DNA from: GWE2-42-39 sp034003625
Lineage (GTDB): Bacteria; Bacteroidota; Bacteroidia; Bacteroidales; Prolixibacteraceae
Assembly (NCBI GenBank): GCA_034003625.1
Contig: JAVEYG010000002.1
Location: forward strand, 173,080-237,079
Direction of reading: 5' to 3'
Length of the DNA stretch: 64,000 bases
Part shown: piece after piece, positions 40,777 to 47,476 of the stretch
Numbering within the stretch: position 1 is the stretch's first letter
How the letters are laid out: every line of letters begins with the position of its first letter
The notes under the pieces: model-generated
The model's input: the letters and a program-made list of their open reading frames with translations, nothing else
Databases searched by the model: none
What the model was told of the DNA's origin: nothing
Program-made: the position numbers and the translations under genes

Positions 40777-42194
40777 ACAAAAATCGGGTAAATATGGTGC
40801 TGGGCAGTTTTACCCTGCTGTTTCTGGTTACTTTGCTCTGGTGGGCCGTCAGCGACCCGACCCGTAATTTTGAGGCCAGTCTGCCCGGTGCCGACAACCG
40901 GGGTGCAAAATCATTGATTGAGCAGGTGGTGAACATTGGCGAAAAATTTCAGATTTTCAGGGAGATGGCGACCGGTACATCGGAAAACTGGCCCCGCTTT
41001 CGAGGTGAAGATTTCGACAATATCAGCAAATCGAAAATAAGGTTGAAAGACCATTGGCAACCCGATGAGCCGAAAATACTTTGGTCGGTTGAACTGGGCG
41101 AAGGCCATAGCGGCGCTGCTATTTACGATGGGAAAGTGTATGTTCTCGATTACATAGAGGAATCGCGCGAAGATGCCCTTCGTTGTTTTTCGCTCGAAAC
41201 AGGCGAGGAATTGTGGCAGCGTTCGTATAATGTCAATCTGAAACGGAACCACGGCATGTCGCGCACGGTTCCGGCCATCAACGAAAAATACATCCTGACG
41301 ATTGGCCCGAAATGCCACGTAATGTGCGTGGAACGTGAAACCGGAAACCTGATATGGGGGCTTGATATGGTGAAAAAGTACAATACCGAGGTGCCGTTTT
41401 GGTATACAGGCCAGTGTCCGCTAATCGACGGGGACAAAGCTATTCTTGCCCCCGGCACCGATGCCCTGATGGTGGCGGTGGATATGGCTTCCGGAGAAAT
41501 TCGATGGGAAACGCCCAATCCGAAAGGTTGGAAAATGTCGCACTCGTCGGTGGTGCCGGCAACGGTGTTGGGTAAAAAAATGTATTTGTACAGCGCCGTG
41601 GGTGGCGTTTGCGGTATTTCTGCCGAAGGCGGCGACGAAGGAAAAATCCTTTGGGAAACTTCTGCCTGGAACCATTCGGTGGTGGCGCCTTCGCCGGTTG
41701 CTTTCCCCGATGGGAAAATTTTTCTGACTGCCGGATACGGCGCAGGAAGTATGATGTTACAGGTAAAAAAATCGGGTAGTTCATGGCAAACGGAGGTGTT
41801 GAAAGAATACCTGCCGAAAGACGGGTTGGCCTGCGAACAGCAAACCCCGATAATTTGGCGGGGGCATTTACTCGGTATACTTCCAAAGGATGCTGGGGCT
41901 AACCGTAACCAATTGGTTTGTGTGCATCCCGACGATGTTACCAGATTGGTGTGGACATCGGGAAAGACAACCCGTTTTGGGTTGGGTCCGTATGTAATTG
42001 CAGATAATAAACTGTTTGTGTTGAGCGATGACGGAACGCTCACGATGGTACAACCGGACACAAAAAGCTACAGGCAACTGGCTCAAAAGAAAATTTTTGA
42101 TGGCCACGATGCCTGGGCGCCGCTGGCAATAGCCAACGGGAAAATGTTGCTCCGCGATTCGAAAACCATGTTTTGTATCGATTTAAAAAAGTGA
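40773..42194 (+). CDS. Membrane-anchored PQQ-type beta-propeller protein 3
   Basis: The 473-residue protein has an N-terminal anchor (MVLGSFTLLFLVTLLWWAV) and a periplasmic propeller with ENWPRFRGEDFDNISKSK, ALRCFSLETGEELWQRSY and HVMCVERETGNLIWGLDM. The GTG at 40773 overlaps the previous stop. An in-frame ATG at 40794 would remove only seven residues. It lacks visible redox cofactor sites. Being anchored, it could dock propellers 1 and 2 at the inner membrane near the polyferredoxin. Confidence 0.87.
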   Translation: MNKNRVNMVLGSFTLLFLVTLLWWAVSDPTRNFEASLPGADNRGAKSLIEQVVNIGEKFQIFREMATGTSENWPRFRGEDFDNISKSKIRLKDHWQPDEPKILWSVELGEGHSGAAIYDGKVYVLDYIEESREDALRCFSLETGEELWQRSYNVNLKRNHGMSRTVPAINEKYILTIGPKCHVMCVERETGNLIWGLDMVKKYNTEVPFWYTGQCPLIDGDKAILAPGTDALMVAVDMASGEIRWETPNPKGWKMSHSSVVPATVLGKKMYLYSAVGGVCGISAEGGDEGKILWETSAWNHSVVAPSPVAFPDGKIFLTAGYGAGSMMLQVKKSGSSWQTEVLKEYLPKDGLACEQQTPIIWRGHLLGILPKDAGANRNQLVCVHPDDVTRLVWTSGKTTRFGLGPYVIADNKLFVLSDDGTLTMVQPDTKSYRQLAQKKIFDGHDAWAPLAIANGKMLLRDSKTMFCIDLKK

Positions 42195-42196
42195 TC

Positions 42197-43162
42197 ATGC
42201 AAAAAAAACTCGTTAATATTTTTCTGATGGTTGCTGCGGTGGCAGTGGTACTGATCATGGGGCGCGATTTTGTCGTCAATAAATCAGGAAAAAACATCGA
42301 TAATGTATACGAATACAATATCGACGAATTCCGGCAGGTCGATTCATCGCTGATCCATTACCGGGAAGTTTTCTCTTTTCCGGTTCAGGTTGAAAAGCCA
42401 AAGGGAATTGCTTTATGCGAAGACCAGATTTATATCGTTGCCGAAGATGTTTTTCTCAGGTTCAGCAAAGATGGAAACCTGTTGTTGCGCAGAGTGCTTG
42501 GCGCATCGCCGACGGCTATTGCCTGCGTAAATAACGGCGAGTTTCTGGTGGCTATGCGCGACCATATCCGCTTGTTCGATGGCGAAGGGACTTTGCTTTC
42601 GCGCTGGAACTCGTTTGGCGAAAAAGTGGTGATTACGTCCATTGCAGTTGCAGGCCAGTCGGTTTTTGTGGCCGATGCCGGTAACCGGGTGGTGTATCAG
42701 TGCGACAAGCTGGGAAATGTAATCCGGAAAATAGGGGGGAAGGACGACCAGAAAGGTATTCCCGGCTATATTATTCCCAGTCCGTATTTTGATGTGGCGG
42801 TGGATCGCGATGGCTTTCTTTGGGCTGCCAATACCGGGCTACATAGTTTGGAAAACTACAATGCCGACGGCTCGTTGCGTACTTCGTGGAAAGCCAGTTC
42901 TCTGAGCATTGAGGGGTTTAGCGGTTGTTGCAATCCGGCCCATTTTGCTATTATGGACGACCATTCGTTTGTGACCAGCGAAAAAGGGATGGTACGCATA
43001 AAAATATACGACCAGCACGGCCAGTTTAAAGGAGTAGTGGCGCCGCCTGCTGCATTCGACCGCGGGGCGACCGTTGCCCCGGAGGTAGTGGTTGATGGCG
43101 AAAATCGAATCATCGCCCTCGACTTTGAACGGAAAGAAGTACGGATTTTTGAACGAAAATAA
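42197..43162 (+). CDS. Membrane-anchored NHL-repeat beta-propeller protein
   Basis: The protein has 321 residues from ATG 42197, two bases after the previous stop. It has one signal-anchor (LVNIFLMVAAVAVVLIMG) and then NHL-type repeats: GIALCEDQIYIVAEDVFLRF, SIAVAGQSVFVADAGNRVVY and DVAVDRDGFLWAANTGLHSL. A Cys pair occurs in GFSGCCNPAHFA. NHL propellers bind proteins or ligands and have no common reaction. It is tightly packed between propeller 3 and the tiny Tat-type gene, so it belongs to the same unit. Confidence 0.85.
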   Translation: MQKKLVNIFLMVAAVAVVLIMGRDFVVNKSGKNIDNVYEYNIDEFRQVDSSLIHYREVFSFPVQVEKPKGIALCEDQIYIVAEDVFLRFSKDGNLLLRRVLGASPTAIACVNNGEFLVAMRDHIRLFDGEGTLLSRWNSFGEKVVITSIAVAGQSVFVADAGNRVVYQCDKLGNVIRKIGGKDDQKGIPGYIIPSPYFDVAVDRDGFLWAANTGLHSLENYNADGSLRTSWKASSLSIEGFSGCCNPAHFAIMDDHSFVTSEKGMVRIKIYDQHGQFKGVVAPPAAFDRGATVAPEVVVDGENRIIALDFERKEVRIFERK

Positions 43163-43163
43163 G

Positions 43164-43364
43164 ATGGACAACAGGAGACAATTTTTGAAACGTACGTCGC
43201 AATTACTGATGTTTTCCGGATTAGTTGGCGGCTCGGCATACCTGGCTGCCCGCAACGGAGTTTCCGCTTCGTGCGAGAATTCGGAAAGGTGCGGCAACTG
43301 CCCAAAATTGAAGGGGTGCGAGATGGAAAAGGCAAATGAGTACAGAGTACATAGTAGTGAGTAA
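43164..43364 (+). CDS. Small Tat-type cysteine-rich protein
   Basis: The 66-residue protein starts at the ATG one base after the NHL gene stop. It has a twin-arginine-like N-terminus (NRRQFLKRTSQLLMFSGLVG) and then a Cys cluster (SCENSERCGNCPKLKGC). The four cysteines could hold a small Fe-S or metal centre, and Tat export would deliver it folded. I know no family name. The tail after the last Cys (EMEKANEYRVHSSE) may be random read-through into the repeat region that follows. Confidence 0.7.
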   Translation: MDNRRQFLKRTSQLLMFSGLVGGSAYLAARNGVSASCENSERCGNCPKLKGCEMEKANEYRVHSSE

Positions 43365-43380
43365 GGAGTAGTGAGACGGG

Positions 43381-43432
43381 AACGGAAGTTTTTAACTTCC
43401 GGTTAAATCTGCGGTTACAAACCGCAGCACCC
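43381..43432. repeat. Double-hairpin dispersed repeat, copy B
   Basis: Hairpin 1 is CGGAAGTT/AACTTCCG (43383-43401), identical to copies A and C. Hairpin 2 is TGCGGTT/AACCGCA (43410-43426), and GCACCC closes the element. It fills the gap between the tiny Cys-rich gene and the Tat-type ferredoxin. Confidence 0.8.
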
Positions 43433-43449
43433 GACAAATCATATAAACA

Positions 43450-44031
43450 ATGACAAACCAAAAACAGACCAAATCCATTCAACGGCGCGATTTCATCCAA
43501 ACGGGGATGCGCCTCACACTGGCGCTTTCGCTGGGCGGAATCGGGACAATGGCTGCTTTTAAATCGGTGAAAGGCGATACGGTGTGGCAGATCGACCCGT
43601 TTAAATGCGTGCAGTGCGGGCGTTGCGCCGATCATTGTGTGAAAACGCCTTCTGCTGTGAAATGCGTCCATGCGTACGATTTGTGCGGGTATTGCGATTT
43701 GTGTGGCGGCTATCTGAAACCCAATGCTATTGCTCAGGGTACCGGCGCCGAAAACCAGCTTTGTCCCACTTCGGCCATCAAACGGAAATTTATTGAAGAG
43801 CCTTATTTCGAGTACGAGATAATTGAGGATTTGTGCATCGGCTGTGCCAAATGCGTGGCAGGATGCACTTCGTTTGGCAACGGGTCGCTGCATTTGCAGA
43901 TTCGCCACGATTTATGCGATAATTGCAACGATTGCGCCATTGCGCGGGTTTGTCCGGCAGATGCCATTTCGCGTGTGCCTGCCAGCGAACCGTATAAAAT
44001 TAAAGGCGATTTCACCGCAAAGAAGAAATGA
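43450..44031 (+). CDS. Tat-exported multi-cluster ferredoxin
   Basis: The 193-residue protein has a twin-arginine signal (QRRDFIQTGMRLTLALSLGG). Several 4Fe-4S motifs follow: CVQCGRCADHC, CGYCDLCGG with a later CP, CIGCAKCVAGC, and CDNCNDCAIARVCP. It should be a periplasmic electron carrier with up to four clusters, loaded in the cytoplasm before Tat export. It precedes the membrane polyferredoxin and probably takes electrons from it or gives electrons to it, as NapG does with NapH. Confidence 0.9.
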   Translation: MTNQKQTKSIQRRDFIQTGMRLTLALSLGGIGTMAAFKSVKGDTVWQIDPFKCVQCGRCADHCVKTPSAVKCVHAYDLCGYCDLCGGYLKPNAIAQGTGAENQLCPTSAIKRKFIEEPYFEYEIIEDLCIGCAKCVAGCTSFGNGSLHLQIRHDLCDNCNDCAIARVCPADAISRVPASEPYKIKGDFTAKKK

Positions 44032-44083
44032 TTAAACACAAACAAACACACAAGGAATGATAAAATCATACCACATGAATCAG

Positions 44084-44146
44084 GTCACCCTGAACTTGTT
44101 TCAGGGTCTCATCTGCGTACAGATGCTGAAACGAGTTCAGCATGAC
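44084..44146. repeat. Dispersed palindromic repeat with T-tract
   Basis: Two related inverted repeats, CCCTGAA...TTTCAGGG and ATGCTGAA...TTCAGCAT, lie within a larger GTCA...TGAC frame and are followed by a run of T. This form is a common intergenic repeat in Bacteroidota genomes. Here it can also act as a terminator between the ferredoxin and the membrane Fe-S gene. Confidence 0.7.
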
Positions 44147-44178
44147 ATTTTTTTCTTTTTTGTATTTAAAAATCAGGG

Positions 44179-45492
44179 ATGAAGCAAATTTCAAAATACA
44201 TACTTTCCCTGGTCGTGTTCCTTACCATGACCTTGCCGTTATGGGCACAGGAACAGCGTTTCCCGAAGCCCGAATTTGAAACCGGCTACCAGCAACCGCA
44301 GCCAACAGTTCCCGGTTCGCGATCGCTGCTAATGGAGTATGTTGATGTGTTTGTGCTGGTTTTTGTATTGCTGCTCATTTCCTGGTTTATCCTGAAAAAA
44401 CGCTCCCGCAGCGGCATTTTCTGGACCTCGGTGTTTTCGCTTCTGTATTTCGGCTTTTACCGCGAAGGGTGTATTTGTTCGGTGGGTTCCATTCAGAATG
44501 TGGCGCTGGCCATCTTCGATCCGACTTATGCCATTCCGCTGACGGCCCTTTTGTTTTTCCTGGTTCCGTTGGTGTTTGCGTTGTTTGTCGGGCGTGCATT
44601 TTGTGCCGGGGCCTGCCCGCTGGGAATTATTCAGGATATAATTGTTTTCAAACCGATTGAACTGCCCAAATGGTTGCAAAAAGTGCTGGGTTTCATTCCA
44701 TATATCTACCTCGGACTGGCGGTTTTGTATGCCGCAACCAAATCCGAATTCATAATATGCCGCTACGATCCATTTGTCGGCATTTTTCGCTTCGACGCCG
44801 AGTTTCAGATGTTTGTTTTGGGCGGCTTGTTTTTGCTGATCGGTATTTTTGTAGCGCGTCCGTATTGCCGGTTTTTTTGCCCATACAGCGTGTTACTGGG
44901 CTGGATGTCGAAATTGTCATCCAGACATTTGACCATCACCCCGGCAGAATGTATCCAGTGCAAACTGTGCGTTCCTTCCTGTCCGTTTGGCGCAATCGAC
45001 GGGCCGGTAACGGAACAGGGCGATCGCCGGAAAAATGTCAATCGGCTGATTACCTATGCAATGTTATTGCCTGTATGGGCGCTGATTGGCGGTTTTGCCG
45101 GTTCGTTGGTTGATGTGCCGCTCTCGAAATTCAATTCCAATGTGTATTTGGCCGAGCAAATTATTAATCATCCTGAATTAAAAAACGACCCGAACAATAT
45201 TGATGTGCGTACTTTTATGACTTCCGGAAAAACACTTGATCAACTGGTGGAGGAAGCGCAGAAAATCCGCTCTCAGTTTTATGTCGGAAGCTGGATTTTG
45301 GGGGCGTTCCTCGGGCTGGTGATTGGTTTCAGCCTGATCAAATTGTCGACCTTCCGGAAACGTACCGATTATGTTCCCGACAAGGTGAATTGCCTGAGCT
45401 GCGGTCGCTGCATGGACTATTGCCCGGTGCAAAAGGAAATGCCAAAAACGGGTGCGGAAGTTTTTAACTTCCGGGGAGTAAACAGCGATTAA
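44179..45492 (+). CDS. NapH/NosR/CcoG-like membrane polyferredoxin
   Basis: The 437-residue protein has an N-terminal hydrophobic signal, about five to six membrane spans, membrane-edge Cys motifs typical of the NapH/NosR family (CICSVGSIQN, CAGACPLGIIQD, CRFFCPYSVLLGW), one 4Fe-4S motif CIQCKLCVPSCP (about 256) and a C-terminal CLSCGRCMDYCP (about 404). Such proteins pass electrons across or along the inner membrane to periplasmic partners. The last dozen or so codons (KTGAEVFNFRGVNSD) come from the dispersed double-hairpin repeat, so the native C-terminus has been replaced. Confidence 0.9.
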   Translation: MKQISKYILSLVVFLTMTLPLWAQEQRFPKPEFETGYQQPQPTVPGSRSLLMEYVDVFVLVFVLLLISWFILKKRSRSGIFWTSVFSLLYFGFYREGCICSVGSIQNVALAIFDPTYAIPLTALLFFLVPLVFALFVGRAFCAGACPLGIIQDIIVFKPIELPKWLQKVLGFIPYIYLGLAVLYAATKSEFIICRYDPFVGIFRFDAEFQMFVLGGLFLLIGIFVARPYCRFFCPYSVLLGWMSKLSSRHLTITPAECIQCKLCVPSCPFGAIDGPVTEQGDRRKNVNRLITYAMLLPVWALIGGFAGSLVDVPLSKFNSNVYLAEQIINHPELKNDPNNIDVRTFMTSGKTLDQLVEEAQKIRSQFYVGSWILGAFLGLVIGFSLIKLSTFRKRTDYVPDKVNCLSCGRCMDYCPVQKEMPKTGAEVFNFRGVNSD

Positions 45493-45506
45493 AAATCGCT
45501 GCACCC
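45450..45506. repeat. Double-hairpin dispersed repeat, copy C, overlapping a coding end
   Basis: GGGTGC (45450-45455) and GCACCC (45501-45506) bound two hairpins, CGGAAGTT/AACTTCCG and AGCGATT/AATCGCT. It provides the final codons and the stop codon (45490-45492) of the membrane polyferredoxin. Confidence 0.85.
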
Positions 45507-45558
45507 AAAAAAAGAAAATTTAAATATCCAATATTGAATAACGAATATCCAATAATGA

Positions 45559-47475
45559 ATGACTAAAATTGAAATGAACGACAAACCTTCTGGATCTTCA
45601 CCGGACAATTCCCCCTCTCTTTGGGAGAGGGATCAGGGGAGGGGCCTAATCGCACGAAAGATTGCCTGGCTGTCTGCCGGTTTTTCCGTCATTATTTGTG
45701 TTTTGCTGATTGTCAATTTCATTCAAAGTAAATCAGTCAATCCTATTGAGAGCGAAACCCTGAAAGCGCTGGTTGAGCGGCTGAAGTCGGACCCGCAAAA
45801 CGAAGCGCTGGTCAACGAAATCCGTGCGTTCGATTTGTTGGCCCGCAAAGCGTATTTTACTAACCAGTGGCAGTTGCGAACAGGCGGCTATTTGTTGCTG
45901 TTGGGCATTATTGTTACGGTGTTGGCGGTTCGGTACGTGCAGTCGGGCAGGTTGAAACTCGATGAAATAGAGGATGTAAAAAAAGAACCGTCACTCGATT
46001 CGTTGCTGGCCCGCAAATGGATTCTTTTCGTGGGGGCCGGGTTATTTGTGTTAGCTGCTGTTTCAGGAGTTTTGTCGTATAATTCGTTGGAGGGTTACTC
46101 GCTGTCAGAACCGGAAGCAAAAACGGATGTAGTTCCTGAAATTTCTTCCTCTTCCGAGGAAAAAATTATTGGCGCCACAACGGCTGAAGCGCAGCCCGGA
46201 GTGGTGCCGGAAGAAATACTTGCTGTCGAATCAGCTTCTTCCGAAGAGGAAAAACCGGTTGCGGAGACTATTCCTGAACCACCTGAAAGTTCGGCGCAAC
46301 CTGAAAAAACTGTTGTTTCTCAGAAAGAAATGAAGGCCAATTATCCATTCTTCCGGGGAGCCGAAGGGAATGGAATTGCGTATCAGTCGAATGCTCCGGT
46401 GCAATGGGATGGCGCTGCCGGAACCAATATCCTGTGGAAAACGAAATTCCCAAAACACGGTTTCAGTTCGCCAATCGTCTGGAAAAACATAGTGTTTATC
46501 ACTGGTGCCGACAATGCCAGCCGCGAGGTATATTGCTACGACCTGGACTCCGGAAAATTATTGTGGACAGCCCAGGCCGACAACATTCCCGGTTCGCCGG
46601 CACAAATGCCCAAGGTAACGCCCGATACCGGATTGGCCGCCCCCACCATGGCGACCAACGGGAATTCAGTATTTGCCATTTTCGCTACCGGCGATGTACT
46701 GGCCCTCGACATGGACGGAAAACGCTTGTGGGCGAAAAATCTGGGTGTTCCCGACAATCATTACGGGCATTCGTCATCGCTGATAATTTATAAAGACAAA
46801 CTGTTGATTCAATACGATACGAATAAAGGAGGAAAGCTGATTGCCTTGTCAACTGCTTCAGGCGATGAAATATGGACAACTGTCCGTAAATCGAAAATAT
46901 CGTGGTCGTCGCCGATTCTGGTGAACACCGGGAACCGAATGGAACTGATTTTAACCACCGATCCGAACGTGGATTCGTACGACCCGGAAACCGGGAAAGA
47001 ATTGTGGTCGGTGAAATGCCTGATGGGGGAAGTGGGGCCTTCGGCAGCTTATCTCGACGGGTTGGTTTTTGCGGCCAACGAATATGCCACTTTTGCGGCC
47101 ATTAAACCGGGTACGTCAGCCGAAATTGTCTGGCAAAGCGACGAGTATCTTCCGGAAGTGGCCAGTCCGCTGGCGGTGAACGGCGTGGTAATTATTGCAA
47201 CCAGTTATGGTATGGTGGCTGCTTTCGACACTGCCGACGGTTCCCTGCTTTGGGAACATGAAAACAGCGATGGTTTTTATGCGTCGCCGGTGTACGCTGG
47301 CGGGAATGTGTACCTGATCGACATGGCAGGTGTTTGCCATATTTTCAAAGCAGGACGTGAGTTTCAGTTGGTGGCCGCACCCCAATTGGGCGAGAAATCG
47401 GTTTGTGCACCGGTTTTTACCGACGGAAAAATCCTGATCCGCGGGTTCGATCATTTGTATTGTATAGGGAAATAG
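45559..47475 (+). CDS. Membrane-anchored PQQ-type beta-propeller protein 4 with three spans
   Basis: The 638-residue protein has spans near 34-54 (IAWLSAGFSVIICVLLIVNF), 103-122 and 150-172, then an acidic low-complexity linker (about 190-255, rich in Glu/Ser/Pro) and a PQQ-like propeller (from about 262: NYPFFRGAEGNGIAYQSNAP, YCYDLDSGKLLWTAQADN, LIALSTASGDEIWTTVRKS). The first 25 or so residues (KPSGSSPDNSPSLWERD) are translated from a palindromic repeat that recurs at 56372, so the true start may lie later or the repeat has been domesticated. It may link the propellers physically to the membrane Fe-S protein. Confidence 0.86.
   Translation: MTKIEMNDKPSGSSPDNSPSLWERDQGRGLIARKIAWLSAGFSVIICVLLIVNFIQSKSVNPIESETLKALVERLKSDPQNEALVNEIRAFDLLARKAYFTNQWQLRTGGYLLLLGIIVTVLAVRYVQSGRLKLDEIEDVKKEPSLDSLLARKWILFVGAGLFVLAAVSGVLSYNSLEGYSLSEPEAKTDVVPEISSSSEEKIIGATTAEAQPGVVPEEILAVESASSEEEKPVAETIPEPPESSAQPEKTVVSQKEMKANYPFFRGAEGNGIAYQSNAPVQWDGAAGTNILWKTKFPKHGFSSPIVWKNIVFITGADNASREVYCYDLDSGKLLWTAQADNIPGSPAQMPKVTPDTGLAAPTMATNGNSVFAIFATGDVLALDMDGKRLWAKNLGVPDNHYGHSSSLIIYKDKLLIQYDTNKGGKLIALSTASGDEIWTTVRKSKISWSSPILVNTGNRMELILTTDPNVDSYDPETGKELWSVKCLMGEVGPSAAYLDGLVFAANEYATFAAIKPGTSAEIVWQSDEYLPEVASPLAVNGVVIIATSYGMVAAFDTADGSLLWEHENSDGFYASPVYAGGNVYLIDMAGVCHIFKAGREFQLVAAPQLGEKSVCAPVFTDGKILIRGFDHLYCIGK
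45572..45648. repeat. Palindromic repeat (CCCCTCTC...GAGAGGG type), copy 1, inside a coding start
   Basis: The segment from AAATGAACG to the end of a CCCCCTCTCTTTGGGAGAGG-type hairpin is similar along its length to 56372-56446. Here it is read through in frame as the N-terminus of propeller 4. Confidence 0.7.
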
Positions 47476-47476
47476 G

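Noticed and set aside
41150..42061. Minus-strand open frame of 303 codons opposite propeller 3
   Set aside because: Shadow of a conserved propeller gene. No start signal or domain.
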